Shown: positions 23,371-32,427, numbered from the stretch's first letter. The stretch is DNA of 39,483 bases from Clostridiales bacterium (GCA_015058185.1 SVCV01000003.1:1-39483), one strand, 5' to 3'. The notes: a model not told the origin generated them from the letters alone. Program-made: numbers and translations.

Positions 23371-24786
23371 ATGGATGTTTATAATGCAGTTATAAACGCA
23401 ATGAGCGGCTTCCTGTACCAGCCCTGGTTTGTACCCGTATTCCTGCTGGTCGGCGGACTCGTTCTGACGATCCGTTCCAAGTTCGTTCAGGGTCGTCTTC
23501 TCAAAGAAGCAATCAGAGCGATCAAGGAAAAACCGAAGAATGCTGATGGCGTTTCTTCTTTCGGTGCCTTGATGCTTTCCACCGCATCCCGTGTAGGTAC
23601 CGGTAACATCATCGGCGTAGCATTCGCTATCTGTGCCGGTGGCCCCGGTGCTGTTTTCTGGATGTGGGTAACCGCTATCATCGGCGGCGCATCTGCATTC
23701 GTTGAATCTACTCTGGCTCAGATCTACAAGAGAAAGAGACCTGACGGAACCTTCTACGGCGGCCCCGCATTCTATATGCAGCACGCCCTGAAGCAGAGAT
23801 GGCTGGGTGTTATCTTCGCAGTTATCATTATTCTGACCTATGCAGTAGGCTACAACATGCTGGCTTCCTACAACCTGCAGTCTACCTTCGCAGCCTTCAG
23901 CTTCTATGATGCCACCATCACTCCCGTTGTTATCGGTATTATTCTGGCTGTACTGTTCGGTATCATCGTTATCGGCGGCGTAAAGCGTCTGGTAAAGGTT
24001 ACCGGTCTGCTGGTTCCCATCATGGGTGTCCTCTACGTTATCGTAGCCATCATCGCTATGATCATGAACGCTGACAAGCTGGGCCCCATGTTCGGCATGA
24101 TCTTCGAAAGCGCATTCGACTTCAAGGCGATCTTCGGTGGTTTCGCCGGTTCCTGCATCATGAACGGTATCAAGAGAGGCCTGTACTCCAATGAAGCTGG
24201 TATGGGTTCTGCTCCCAACGCCGCTGCAAACGCAGATGTATCCCACCCCGTTAAGCAGGGTCTGGTTCAGATGCTGTCCGTATTCATCGACACTCTGATC
24301 ATCTGCTCCGCAACCGCTTTCATGTGCCTGTCCTCCGGCTTCGCTGCAGAATCCACCATGGACGGTGCAACCTATGTACAGGGTTCTCTGGCAGAAACCT
24401 TCGGCGCATTCGGTCCCATCTTCATCGCCGTTGCAATGTGCCTGTTCGCATTCACCACTCTGATCGGTAACTACTCTTACTGCGAAGGCTGCCTGGCCTT
24501 TATCATTAAGAAGACCCCCAGCAAGGCAATGGTTCTGGTATTCCGGATCATCGCTTCCGTTCTGGTATTCGTTGGCGCTATTGCCAGTGCCGGTACCGTA
24601 TGGAACACCGCAGACGTACTGCAGGGTCTCATGGTAGTAATCAATATCCCCGTGATCCTGATCCTCATGGGCCCCGCTATGAAGGCTCTCAAGGACTACA
24701 CCAAGCAGCGGAAGGAAGGCAAGGATCCTCACTTCGTTGCTTCCGAAGCCGGAATCAAGGAAGACGGCCTGGATTGCTGGAAATAA
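23371..24786 (+). CDS. Alanine/glycine:cation symporter (AGCS family)
   Basis: This 471-aa polytopic membrane protein has about ten or eleven helices. AGCS signatures are FGALMLSTASRVGTGNIIGVA, GGPGAVFWMWVTAIIGGASA, GLYSNEAGMGSAPNAAA and the C-terminal FAFTTLIGNYSYCEGCLAF. It takes up alanine or glycine with sodium or protons. AAGGAGTTAATT precedes the ATG. Codon choice is strongly biased (many GTA, CTG, TCC, ATC), as in the SstT, paaK and ABC-importer genes downstream, suggesting high expression. Substrate is by family only. Confidence 0.92.
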   Translation: MDVYNAVINAMSGFLYQPWFVPVFLLVGGLVLTIRSKFVQGRLLKEAIRAIKEKPKNADGVSSFGALMLSTASRVGTGNIIGVAFAICAGGPGAVFWMWVTAIIGGASAFVESTLAQIYKRKRPDGTFYGGPAFYMQHALKQRWLGVIFAVIIILTYAVGYNMLASYNLQSTFAAFSFYDATITPVVIGIILAVLFGIIVIGGVKRLVKVTGLLVPIMGVLYVIVAIIAMIMNADKLGPMFGMIFESAFDFKAIFGGFAGSCIMNGIKRGLYSNEAGMGSAPNAAANADVSHPVKQGLVQMLSVFIDTLIICSATAFMCLSSGFAAESTMDGATYVQGSLAETFGAFGPIFIAVAMCLFAFTTLIGNYSYCEGCLAFIIKKTPSKAMVLVFRIIASVLVFVGAIASAGTVWNTADVLQGLMVVINIPVILILMGPAMKALKDYTKQRKEGKDPHFVASEAGIKEDGLDCWK

Positions 24787-24812
24787 GCTGATTTAATGTG
24801 ATTTAACTCAGG

Positions 24813-24848
24813 TATCCTGTCGGACCAAAGTGTCCGGCAGGATATTTG
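24813..24848 (+). terminator. Terminator after the AGCS symporter
   Basis: The stem TATCCTGTCGGAC / GTCCGGCAGGATA (one G-U) has a 6-nt loop and ends in TTTGCT. The T-tract is short, so some read-through into sstT is possible. Confidence 0.65.
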
Positions 24849-24950
24849 CTGTCTATAAAGCCGGGTCGGTTTTGTAACAGCCCATCAAGAAAAACTGTAA
24901 AAAAGCGGCTGCGGGCGAATCCCGGCCGCAGCACAAAGGAAAAGATATTC

Positions 24951-26174
24951 ATGAAAAACATTGTAAAAGCTTATGTGCAGGTTCCTCTGATCCTGCGCAT
25001 CGTGATCGGTCTGGTGATCGGTATTATTCTGGGTCTTGTGGTCCCTTCCGCTGCCGGCATTGCTGTTCTCGGTAATATTTTCGTTAGCTTGCTGAAGAGC
25101 ATTGCACCTGTTCTGGTATTTATCCTGGTTCTTGCCTCTATTGCAAAGGCCGGTCAGAACATCGGCGGCCGCTTCCGTACGGTTATCATCCTGTATCTGG
25201 TAAGCACCTTCGTTGCCGCAGTGGTTGCTGTATTTGCAAGCTTTGCCTTCCCCACAACGATTCCTCTCACGGACGCTGTTGATAAGGTTGCTCCTGCAGG
25301 CCTGGGCGAAGTTTTCACCACTCTGCTGAACAATCTGCTGGCTAACCCCGTATCCGCACTGATGAATGCAAACTACCTGGGCATCCTGTTCTGGGCCATC
25401 GTATTCGGTCTCGCTCTGCGCATGATCGCCAACGAAAAGACCAAGGACGTTCTCACCGATCTGTCCGGCGGCGTATCCAAGGCTGTAGCATGGGTCATCC
25501 AGCTGGCACCCTTCGGCGTACTGGGCCTGGTATTCTCCTCCGTGCACGAATACGGACTGTACATTTTCGTAGATTACGGAAAGCTTCTGCTGGTACTGGT
25601 AGGCTGCATGCTGCTGGCTGCTTTCGTACTGAATCCCATCATCGTATGGATCTGCCTGCGGAAAAATCCCTATCCTCTGGTTCTCAGATGCCTGAGAGAA
25701 TCCGGCGTTACCGCATTCTTCACCAGAAGCTCTGCTGCCAACATTCCCGTAAACATGGCTCTGTGCGAAAAGCTGGGTCTGGATAAGGAATACTACTCCG
25801 TATCCATTCCTCTTGGTGCAACCATCAACATGAACGGTGCTGCCGTTACCATTACCGTAATGTCTCTGGCAGCTGCCTTCTCTCAGGGAGTCGAAGTAAA
25901 TATTCTGATCGCGATCCTGCTGAGCTTCGTAGCAACCCTGGGTGCCTGCGGTGCTTCCGGCGTAGCCGGCGGTTCTCTGCTGCTGATCCCCATGGCTTGC
26001 TCTCTGCTGGGCATCGGCAACGACATCGCAATGCAGGTAGTAGGCGTTGGCTTCATCATTGGCGTTATCCAGGACTCTTTGGAAACCGCACTGAACTCCT
26101 CCGGCGACGTTATCTTCTCCGCTACTGCCGAGTTCAGAGAACGCAAAATGCAGGGCAAGGATATTCCCCTGTAG
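24951..26174 (+). CDS. sstT: Serine/threonine:Na+ symporter
   Basis: This 407-aa membrane protein starts at ATG 24951 (MKNIVKAYVQ), with AAAGGAAAAGATATTC upstream; the longer frame back to 24846 lacks a ribosome site and the usual family start. It belongs to the dicarboxylate/amino acid:cation symporter (DAACS) family. SVFVSLLK-like NIFVSLLKSIAPVLVF, FFTRSSAANIPVNMALCEKLG and PLGATINMNGAAVTITV match SstT rather than GltP. It imports serine and threonine with sodium. A strong terminator follows. Confidence 0.92.
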   Translation: MKNIVKAYVQVPLILRIVIGLVIGIILGLVVPSAAGIAVLGNIFVSLLKSIAPVLVFILVLASIAKAGQNIGGRFRTVIILYLVSTFVAAVVAVFASFAFPTTIPLTDAVDKVAPAGLGEVFTTLLNNLLANPVSALMNANYLGILFWAIVFGLALRMIANEKTKDVLTDLSGGVSKAVAWVIQLAPFGVLGLVFSSVHEYGLYIFVDYGKLLLVLVGCMLLAAFVLNPIIVWICLRKNPYPLVLRCLRESGVTAFFTRSSAANIPVNMALCEKLGLDKEYYSVSIPLGATINMNGAAVTITVMSLAAAFSQGVEVNILIAILLSFVATLGACGASGVAGGSLLLIPMACSLLGIGNDIAMQVVGVGFIIGVIQDSLETALNSSGDVIFSATAEFRERKMQGKDIPL

Positions 26175-26190
26175 AAAATTTAAGATGTAA

Positions 26191-26219
26191 AAAAAGCTCC
26201 TCTTTCGAGGAGCTTTTTT
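26191..26219. terminator. Bidirectional terminator between sstT and the aldo/keto reductase
   Basis: AAAAAGCTCCTC / GAGGAGCTTTTT, a 12-pair stem with TTTC loop, flanked by A- and T-tracts. It serves convergent genes. Confidence 0.9.
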
Positions 26220-26222
26220 CTT

Positions 26223-27401
26223 TTAATACGCTTTAAACAGTTTGACCGCTTTTCGGAAGACTTTGTAGAGCGGGCCTTCCAATTCCTTGCGGGCATTTTC
26301 CAGTTCTTTTCGGATCTGGATGCCCTGGGGACAGTGGGTCTCACATTTACCGCAGCCGATACAGTTGGATGCGGCTGTGGTATTTTTGCGAAGGGCGGTA
26401 CACATGGCGTAATCCACCAATGCCCAGAACTTCCCTTCGGAATAGCGGCGATTGTAAGCCGCAAAGGTACCGGGAATATCTACATTAGCAGGGCAGGGCA
26501 TGCAGTATCCGCAGCCGGTGCATCCCACCTTCATTTTGCTGTTGATGGCTTTTACCACATCCTTCAGCATCTTTTCTTCTTCCGGACCCAGATCTCCGGG
26601 AGCTGTGGTGGATGCAGTTTCAATATTGTCCTTTACCATTTCCATGGAGTTCATGCCGGACAGGACACAAGTGATCTCCGGCTGATTCCAAAGCCAGCGG
26701 AAGGCCCACTGAGCAGGGGTATGCTTGACCGGATAATTCCGGAAGATCTTCTTCGCTTCTTCCGGCAGGTTTTTCACCAGTTTTCCGCCTCGAAGGGGTT
26801 CCATAATGACCACAGGGATCCCCTTTTCGTAAGCGTGATTTAAGCCTCTTCTGCCGGCCTGAGAGTTCTCGTCCATATAGTTGTACTGGATCTGACAAAA
26901 GTCCCAGTCATGGGCATCCAGGAGCTTACAGAAGGTATCGGAATTCCCGTGATAGGAGAAGCCGACCTGCCGGATCTGACCGGCCTTTTGCTTTTCTTCC
27001 AGCCACTCCAGGATCCCAAGCCCTTTCAGCTTTTCCCAGGTTTCCACATCGCTGAGCATGTGCATCAGGTAGTAGTCGATATGGTCCGTGCGCAGCCGTT
27101 TCAGCTGTTCCTGAAATTTCTTTTCCATTCCTTCCCGGCTGCGGATCAGGTAGTGGGGGAGTTTTGTGGCAATATAAACCTGTTCCCGGATCCCGTTTTT
27201 CTCCAGGATCTCACCTAAGGCTGCTTCGCTTCCGGGATAGATGTAGGCGGTGTCATAGTAATTGACGCCGGACCGGAAGGCTTCCATGATCTCCGCTTCC
27301 GTTTCCTTCATGTTGATCTTTCCCATGACTTGCGGGAAGCGCATGCATCCGAAGCCTAAAATGGATATTTGGTTTCCGTATTTGTCAGACCGATAATTCA
27401 T
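26223..27401 (-). CDS. Aldo/keto reductase with C-terminal 4Fe-4S ferredoxin domain
   Basis: This 392-aa protein has a TIM-barrel reductase (about 1-270) with D50 and Y55 in YYDTAYIYPGSE, YLMHML near 114 and VLSGMNSMEMV. A short helical linker and two Fe-S clusters follow: C294/C297/C300 with C303, and C347/C350/C353 with C357 (CIGCGKCETHCP). Such fusions are widespread in anaerobes and probably couple ferredoxin-type electrons to reduction of a carbonyl; no substrate is established. It is a single-gene unit with its own promoter at 27432-27460. Confidence 0.92.
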   Translation of the reverse strand: MNYRSDKYGNQISILGFGCMRFPQVMGKINMKETEAEIMEAFRSGVNYYDTAYIYPGSEAALGEILEKNGIREQVYIATKLPHYLIRSREGMEKKFQEQLKRLRTDHIDYYLMHMLSDVETWEKLKGLGILEWLEEKQKAGQIRQVGFSYHGNSDTFCKLLDAHDWDFCQIQYNYMDENSQAGRRGLNHAYEKGIPVVIMEPLRGGKLVKNLPEEAKKIFRNYPVKHTPAQWAFRWLWNQPEITCVLSGMNSMEMVKDNIETASTTAPGDLGPEEEKMLKDVVKAINSKMKVGCTGCGYCMPCPANVDIPGTFAAYNRRYSEGKFWALVDYAMCTALRKNTTAASNCIGCGKCETHCPQGIQIRKELENARKELEGPLYKVFRKAVKLFKAY

Positions 27402-27431
27402 AGGGACCTCTTTTCTGTTTTGATAAATACA

Positions 27432-27460
27432 ATTTTACCCAATCGGCCGAAAAAATACAA
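27432..27460 (-). promoter_or_regulatory. Promoter of the aldo/keto reductase gene
   Basis: Minus strand: TTGTAT (27460-27455), 17-nt spacer, TAAAAT (27437-27432). The leader is about 25 nt, with AGAGGTCCCT before the ATG. Confidence 0.72.
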
Positions 27461-27533
27461 GAGCCAGCCCGGATTCTGCTGCAAGTTGGGTGTTAAATTT
27501 TTTGATAATTATGTGAGTTTTCATGGAAAAAAC

Positions 27534-27562
27534 TTGAAAGGAAAAATGCAGTTTGCTATAAT
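27534..27562 (+). promoter_or_regulatory. Promoter of paaK-ACT operon
   Basis: TTGAAA (27534-27539), 17-nt spacer, TATAAT (27557-27562). Expected start about 27569, leader about 34 nt. Confidence 0.85.
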
Positions 27563-27602
27563 AGGAAAATCAAATTTTCCTACAGAAAGAAGGATGACAA
27601 CG

Positions 27603-28904
27603 ATGCAAAAGTATTATCAGCCCGAGATCGAATGTGCTTCTCAGGAACAGATCAAAGCCTGGCAGGATGAGCGATTGGTGGAAACCGTTCGCAGAGTCTA
27701 TGAAAATGTACCGTATTACCGGGCAAAGATGGAAGCGAAGGGTGTTACCCCCGATGATATCAAGTCCACTGCAGACCTGCATAAGCTTCCTTTCCTGACC
27801 AAGGACGATCTGCGGGATGCTTATCCTTATGGCCTTATGGCAAAACCCGTAAAGGATTGCGTTCGGATCCAGTCCACCAGCGGCACCACCGGCCGCCGGG
27901 TAGTTGCTTTCTATACACAGCATGACATCGACCTTTGGGAAGACTGCTGCGCCCGTGCTATCATGGCCGTAGGCGGTACCGAGGAAGATGTGGTTCAGGT
28001 AAGTTACGGTTACGGTTTGTTTACCGGCGGTCCCGGACTCAACGGCGGCTCCCACAAAGTTGGCTGCCTGACTCTGCCCATGTCCTCCGGCAACACCGAT
28101 CGTCAGCTCCAGTTCATGTGCGATTTGGGCACCACCATCCTTTGCTGCACTCCCTCTTATGCAGCATACCTTGCTGAAAGCATCCACGAAAAAGGACTTC
28201 GTGACCAAATCAAGCTGAAGGCCGGTATCTTCGGCGCAGAAGCATGGACTCCCGAAATGCGTCGGGATATCGAAGAAAAGCTGGGCATCAAAGCTTACGA
28301 TATTTACGGTCTGACGGAAATTTCCGGCCCCGGTGTTTCTTTCGAATGCAGCGAACAGGCCGGTATGCATATTAACGAAGACCACTTCATCGCCGAGATC
28401 ATCGATCCCAAGACCGGTGAGGTTCTCCCCGAAGGCGAAAAGGGTGAGCTGGTATTTACCTCCATCACTAAGGAAGCCTTCCCCCTGATCCGCTATCGGA
28501 CCAAGGACATCTGTGTTCTGACCCGGAAGCCTTGCTCCTGCGGCCGTACTCACGTAAAGATGAGCAAGCCCATGGGCAGAAGCGACGATATGATGATCAT
28601 CAAGGGCGTCAACGTATTCCCCTCTCAGGTAGAAGCCGTTCTCATGAAGCAGGGCTATCCCGCAAATTACCAGATCCTCGTAAGCCGCGAAAACAACAGC
28701 GACAAGATGGAAGTTCATGTAGAAATGACTCCGGAAATGTTCTCCGACAATCTGAGCCATGTTTCCGCAAGAGAAAAGGAACTGGAAAGCGCACTGAAGG
28801 CCATGTTAGGTATCTACGCCGACGTAAAACTGGTTGCTCCCAAGAGCATTGCCAGAAGCGAAGGCAAGGCCGTTCGTGTTGTTGACACCCGGAACCTGTA
28901 TTAG
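27603..28904 (+). CDS. paaK: Phenylacetate-CoA ligase family protein
   Basis: This 433-aa adenylate-forming enzyme starts at ATG 27603 because AAGAAGGA stands 8 nt upstream; the ATG at 27594 overlaps that site. It carries STSGTTGRR (residues 91-99, the nucleotide loop), FGAEAWTPEMR, YDIYGLTEISGPGV, LIRYRTKD and GRSDDMMIIKGVNVFPSQVE, with K402-region C-terminal lysine IARSEGKAVRV. It activates an aryl acid to its CoA thioester. No other phenylacetate-degradation genes are nearby; together with the ACT-domain partner and amino-acid importers it more likely handles aryl acids from aromatic amino-acid metabolism. That last step is inference. Confidence 0.9.
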   Translation: MQKYYQPEIECASQEQIKAWQDERLVETVRRVYENVPYYRAKMEAKGVTPDDIKSTADLHKLPFLTKDDLRDAYPYGLMAKPVKDCVRIQSTSGTTGRRVVAFYTQHDIDLWEDCCARAIMAVGGTEEDVVQVSYGYGLFTGGPGLNGGSHKVGCLTLPMSSGNTDRQLQFMCDLGTTILCCTPSYAAYLAESIHEKGLRDQIKLKAGIFGAEAWTPEMRRDIEEKLGIKAYDIYGLTEISGPGVSFECSEQAGMHINEDHFIAEIIDPKTGEVLPEGEKGELVFTSITKEAFPLIRYRTKDICVLTRKPCSCGRTHVKMSKPMGRSDDMMIIKGVNVFPSQVEAVLMKQGYPANYQILVSRENNSDKMEVHVEMTPEMFSDNLSHVSAREKELESALKAMLGIYADVKLVAPKSIARSEGKAVRVVDTRNLY

Positions 28905-28929
28905 TTTCTGCAAGGAAAGGAGTAAAAAA

Positions 28930-29364
28930 ATGACGGTACAACAGATCTCTGTATTTGTAGAAAACAGACCCGGTCAGCTGGCTGAATTCACCAAGCTGCT
29001 GGAAGCAAAGAACATTGACCTCCGGGCCCTCTCCATGGCCGAAGCGGAGGATTTCGGTATCCTTCGTATCATCGTTGACGATACCTATAACACCATCCAA
29101 ACCCTGAAGAACGCGGGCTATATTTGCTCAGTCACTCCCGTTGTTGCCGTTGAGATCGAAGATAAGCCCGGCAGCCTGGTAAAGGTCGTACACACCCTGG
29201 CCGAAGGCGGTATAAACCTGGAATACACTTATGCGTTCCTGACCTCCAAAAAGGCTGCAGCCTATGTTATCTTCCGTGTTGCCGACAGCGACGCTGCGGT
29301 TGAGATCCTGCGGAAGGCCGGCATCAAAGTGGTCAGCCAGGAAGAATTGGAAACCCTGTTCTAA
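28930..29364 (+). CDS. Tandem ACT-domain protein (amino-acid sensor)
   Basis: This 144-aa protein has two ACT folds: QQISVFVENRPGQLAEFTKLL...LRIIVDD and AVEIEDKPGSLVKVVHTLAEGGINLEYTYAF. It starts at ATG 28930, with AAGGAAAGGAGTAAAAAA upstream. ACT proteins of this kind are regularly found beside PaaK-type ligases and probably bind an aromatic or branched amino acid as a control signal. It is the second gene of the operon and ends at a terminator. Confidence 0.9.
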   Translation: MTVQQISVFVENRPGQLAEFTKLLEAKNIDLRALSMAEAEDFGILRIIVDDTYNTIQTLKNAGYICSVTPVVAVEIEDKPGSLVKVVHTLAEGGINLEYTYAFLTSKKAAAYVIFRVADSDAAVEILRKAGIKVVSQEELETLF

Positions 29365-29391
29365 GAAGAGGGAAGACAAAAAAATACATCG

Positions 29392-29424
29392 GAGAGACAT
29401 CGGAAAAGGTGTCTCTCTTTTTTT
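29392..29424 (+). terminator. Terminator of paaK-ACT operon
   Basis: GAGAGACA / TGTCTCTC, 10-nt loop, followed by TTTTTTT. Confidence 0.85.
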
Positions 29425-29479
29425 ATGCATATAGAGGAAAAGAAATTTTTAATTTCAGGGAGAAAATCCCAATAATTGC

Positions 29480-29508
29480 TTGCAGAAATATAAATTTTAG
29501 TGTATATT
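29480..29508 (+). promoter_or_regulatory. Promoter of the amino-acid ABC importer
   Basis: TTGCAG (29480-29485), 17-nt spacer, TATATT (29503-29508). The region is very AT-rich. TAGGAGGTAAGACA precedes the first gene. Confidence 0.68.
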
Positions 29509-29541
29509 TATAGGACGCGACATTTTTTAGGAGGTAAGACA

Positions 29542-30321
29542 ATGAAAAATATGAAACGTACATTTGCTCTGATTCTTGTAGTTGTAATGGTTCTGCTGTC
29601 CATCACCGCCTGCGGCGGCTCCGATTCCGACTCCGCTGTAGACACCATCAAAGAAAATGGCAAGATCGTTATGCTGACCAACGCAGCTTTTGCCCCCTTT
29701 GAATACATGGAAGGCAATACCGTAGTAGGTGTTGACGCTGACATTGCAGCTGAGATCGCCAAGGAACTGGGCGTTGAGCTGGAGATCGTAAACATGGACT
29801 TCGACTCCATCATCGACTTCGTTAAGACCGAAAAGGGTGACTTCGGCGCAGCCGGCATCACCGTAAACGAAGAACGTAAGGCTCAGGTAGATTTCTCTGT
29901 TGAGTACGTAACTTCCACCCAGTACGTCATCATCCCCGCTGACCAGGATCCCGCAACCTATGACCTGAACGGCAAGATCATCGGCGTACAGCAGGGTACC
30001 ACCGGTGACATGTACTACGCATCCGTTACCGATACCTTCACCTGCAAGGAAGTTAAGCGTTACAAGAGCGCTGTTGACGCCGCCAACGACATGAAGGCCG
30101 GCCGTGTTGACTGCGTTATCATCGACGAACTGCCCGCAAAGAAGATCGTGGAAAACAACGCTGACACCATGCTCTGCTACGATCCCGGTTGGGCTCCCGA
30201 AGACTACGCGATCGCAGTAAAGAAGGGTTCCGATCTGCTGCCCGTTATCAACACCGTTCTGGAACGGCTCATGGACGAAGGTATGATCGAAGAATATGTT
30301 ATCAATCACACCGGTGCATAA
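29542..30321 (+). CDS. Polar amino-acid ABC transporter, substrate-binding lipoprotein
   Basis: This 259-aa family-3 solute-binding protein starts at ATG 29542, after AGGAGGTAAGACA. The lipoprotein signal ends in ITAC with C24. NGKIVMLTNAAFAPFEYME, VDADIAAEIAKELGVELEIVNMDFD, AAGITVNEERKAQVDFS and GVQQGTTGDMYY fit the His/Gln/Arg binding group. It delivers ligand to the permease and ATPase genes that follow. A hairpin (30354-30380) separates it from the permease, which would favour more binding protein than permease. The exact amino acid is unknown. Confidence 0.93.
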   Translation: MKNMKRTFALILVVVMVLLSITACGGSDSDSAVDTIKENGKIVMLTNAAFAPFEYMEGNTVVGVDADIAAEIAKELGVELEIVNMDFDSIIDFVKTEKGDFGAAGITVNEERKAQVDFSVEYVTSTQYVIIPADQDPATYDLNGKIIGVQQGTTGDMYYASVTDTFTCKEVKRYKSAVDAANDMKAGRVDCVIIDELPAKKIVENNADTMLCYDPGWAPEDYAIAVKKGSDLLPVINTVLERLMDEGMIEEYVINHTGA

Positions 30322-30353
30322 TCGGGAGATCTGATCCAAACATAGGATTCCTC

Positions 30354-30384
30354 GGGGCGTACAGCAAACCTGTACGTCCCTTTG
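30354..30384 (+). terminator. Intra-operon hairpin between binding protein and permease
   Basis: GGGGCGTACAG / CTGTACGTCCC (11 pairs, one G-U), 5-nt loop, followed by TTTG. It looks like a leaky terminator or 3'-stabilising stem. The palindrome CCTGTTAACAGG (30387-30398) lies just after it. Confidence 0.6.
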
Positions 30385-30415
30385 TTCCTGTTAACAGGGA
30401 AGGAAAGGATAGAAA

Positions 30416-31111
30416 ATGGAGTTTTTTGAGAAGATCATTGGGCATTTTTATACTGCCCTGATCGCACAGGATCGCTATTTGCTGATTCTGGAAGGCTTGA
30501 AGAATACCCTGATCATGACCGTTTGTGCCGTGGTCATCGGTATCGCCATCGGCGTTCTGATCGCTGTAATTAAATACTTTGCCGAAGGCAACCGGAAGCT
30601 GTGGATCCTGGACAAGATCTGCCTGATCTATACCAGCGTTATCCGTGGTACCCCCGTTATGGTACAGCTTCTGATCCTGGCTACCGTTGTACTGGTAGGC
30701 GTTCGGGAAATGATCATCGTTGCCATCATCGGTTTCGGTATCAACTCCGGTGCATACGTATCCGAAGTTATCCGTTCCGGTATCAATGCGGTAGACAAGG
30801 GACAGGAAGAAGCCGGTCGGTCCTTGGGCCTGAATCGTGTGGAAACCATGCGTCTCATCATCATGCCCCAGGCCATCAAGAACATCCTTCCCGCTTTGGG
30901 CAACGAATTTATCGTTTTGCTCAAGGAAACCTCCATTGCAGGCTATATCGCAGTTCACGACCTGACCAAGAGCGGTGAGATCATCAAGAATAATACCTAC
31001 GACGGAACCTCTTTGTTCATCGTTGCAGGTATCTATCTCGTGCTTGTTGTCGTGATCGCCAAGATCCTGCGGAATTTCGAAAGGAGGCTGCGCAAGAGTG
31101 ATCGTAACTAA
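30416..31111 (+). CDS. Polar amino-acid ABC transporter permease (HisM family)
   Basis: This 231-aa inner-membrane protein has about five helices. It begins with the HisM/GlnP signature [32 protein letters not shown] follows, and the EAA loop is [42 protein letters not shown] precedes the ATG. It overlaps the ATPase gene by 14 nt. Confidence 0.93.
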   Translation: MEFFEKIIGHFYTALIAQDRYLLILEGLKNTLIMTVCAVVIGIAIGVLIAVIKYFAEGNRKLWILDKICLIYTSVIRGTPVMVQLLILATVVLVGVREMIIVAIIGFGINSGAYVSEVIRSGINAVDKGQEEAGRSLGLNRVETMRLIIMPQAIKNILPALGNEFIVLLKETSIAGYIAVHDLTKSGEIIKNNTYDGTSLFIVAGIYLVLVVVIAKILRNFERRLRKSDRN

Positions 31112-31820
31112 GAATTTGCAAAAAAGCTTTGGAACCAATTTGGTTCTCAAAGGCATCGATCAGACCATCGAAAAGGGCGAAAAGGTCGTTATCATCGGGC
31201 CCTCCGGTTCCGGTAAGAGTACCTTCCTGCGCTGCCTGAACCTGCTGGAAACTCCCACCGGCGGCGAGATCTGGTTCGAAGATACCAAGATCACCGATCC
31301 TGCCTGTGACATCAATAAGATCCGTCAAAAGATGGGCATGGTATTCCAGCAGTTCAACCTGTTCCCCCATCTGACCGTACTGGAAAACATTACGTTGGCT
31401 CCCGTACAGCTGAAACTGCAGACTCCGGAGGAAGCAAAAGAGAATGCACGGAAGCTCTTAGCCCGAATCGGCCTGAGTGAAAAGGCTGACACCTATCCCG
31501 CTATGCTTTCCGGCGGTCAAAAACAGCGTATCGCCATCGTTCGCAGCCTGGCTATGAACCCCGACGTTATGCTCTTTGACGAACCCACTTCCGCACTGGA
31601 TCCCGAAATGGTCGGCGAAGTACTGGAACTCATGAAAGATCTGGCCAACGAAGGCATGACCATGGTCGTGGTTACCCACGAAATGGGCTTCGCCAGAGAA
31701 GTTGGTACCCGGGTCCTGTTCATGGATGAGGGGAAGATCATCGAAGAAAACGAGCCCGCAGAATTCTTCGCAAACCCCAAACACCCCAGACTCCAGGAAT
31801 TCCTGGCAAAGGTACTGTAG
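31098..31820 (+). CDS. Polar amino-acid ABC transporter ATPase (GlnQ family)
   Basis: This 240-aa ATPase starts at GTG 31098 inside the permease gene, with AAGGAGG 10 nt upstream. It carries Walker [10 protein letters not shown] (residues 34-42), Q-loop [11 protein letters not shown], signature LSGGQKQR, Walker B VMLFDEP with the D-loop SALDPE, and the switch H in [10 protein letters not shown]. It powers the importer with the two preceding gene products. The stop is immediately followed by the intergenic repeat. Confidence 0.95.
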   Translation: MIVTKNLQKSFGTNLVLKGIDQTIEKGEKVVIIGPSGSGKSTFLRCLNLLETPTGGEIWFEDTKITDPACDINKIRQKMGMVFQQFNLFPHLTVLENITLAPVQLKLQTPEEAKENARKLLARIGLSEKADTYPAMLSGGQKQRIAIVRSLAMNPDVMLFDEPTSALDPEMVGEVLELMKDLANEGMTMVVVTHEMGFAREVGTRVLFMDEGKIIEENEPAEFFANPKHPRLQEFLAKVL

Positions 31821-31933
31821 CAACCCCTCAGTCTCACTATGTTCGACAGCTCCCCTTCACAGGGGAGCCTTTTTGTTTTGAGCCTCCCCTGTGAAGGGGA
31901 GGTGGTTTCGCTTTGGCGAAACCGGAGGGGTTG
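31821..31933. repeat. Dispersed palindromic intergenic repeat, copy 2 (113 bp)
   Basis: Two units head to head. The first is inverted (CAACCCCTCAG ... GACAGCTCCCC TTCACA GGGGAGCC) and the second direct (GCCTCCCCTGTGAAGGGGAG, hairpin TTTCGC/GCGAAA, CCGGAGGGGTTG). The outer ends CAACCCCTC / GAGGGGTTG are inverted. The central GGGGAGCCTTTTTG can act as terminator for the ABC operon. Confidence 0.85.
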
Positions 31934-31990
31934 TTGTATAAAATTTTTCTTTCTGCAGAATACTATAGCAAAATTACAAGGAGGTACCGT

Positions 31991-32425
31991 ATGATCGAAC
32001 AGGATACTATCAGACTTTTGCGGGAGTGCGATGCGGGAGTCAAAATGGGGATCGATTCCATCGAAAGCGTGATGGAATATGTCAACGCCGATGACCTGCG
32101 CCAAATCCTGATCCGGGGCTGCCAGGAGCATAAAAAGCTCCAGGACGAGATCGAGATCCTTTTAGGACAGTACAAGGACGAAGGAAAGGACCCCAACCCC
32201 GTAGCCCGGGGCATGTCCTGGATGAAGACCAATGTAAAGCTCATTATGAAGGAATCCGATGCCACCATCGCCGACTTAATGACCGACGGCTGTGACATGG
32301 GTGTAAAGTCCTTAAGCCGCTACCTGAACCAGTATAAGGCGGCCGACGGCAGATCCAAAGATATTGCCGAACGGCTGATCAAACTGGAATCCCAAATGGC
32401 CGAAGATATGCGCAGATATCTGTAA
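31991..32425 (+). CDS. Small all-helical protein, possibly ferritin-like (DUF2383-like)
   Basis: This 144-aa protein starts at ATG 31991, just after AAGGAGGTACCGT; the longer frame to 31913 lies in the repeat. It appears to be four amphipathic helices with no signal peptide or membrane segment: DTIRLLRECDAGVKMGIDSIESVM, LIRGCQEHKKLQDEIEILLGQYK, KTNVKLIMKESDATIADLMTDGC and SKDIAERLIKLESQMAEDM. The layout and the E/H-rich helices recall ferritin-like four-helix bundles of the DUF2383 kind, but clear di-iron motifs are not evident. Role unknown. It is a single gene with a terminator. Confidence 0.75.
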   Translation: MIEQDTIRLLRECDAGVKMGIDSIESVMEYVNADDLRQILIRGCQEHKKLQDEIEILLGQYKDEGKDPNPVARGMSWMKTNVKLIMKESDATIADLMTDGCDMGVKSLSRYLNQYKAADGRSKDIAERLIKLESQMAEDMRRYL

Positions 32426-32427
32426 AT

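Noticed and set aside
23365-24732. 455-codon minus-strand frame opposite the AGCS symporter
   Set aside because: It is a shadow of a strongly codon-biased membrane protein gene; Cys/Gly/Asp-rich translation with no fold.
31934-31990. Promoter for the small helical protein gene between repeat and start (TTGTAT ... TACTAT)
   Set aside because: The spacing is 21 nt, too long for a confident sigma-A promoter; transcription may come from the repeat region or upstream.
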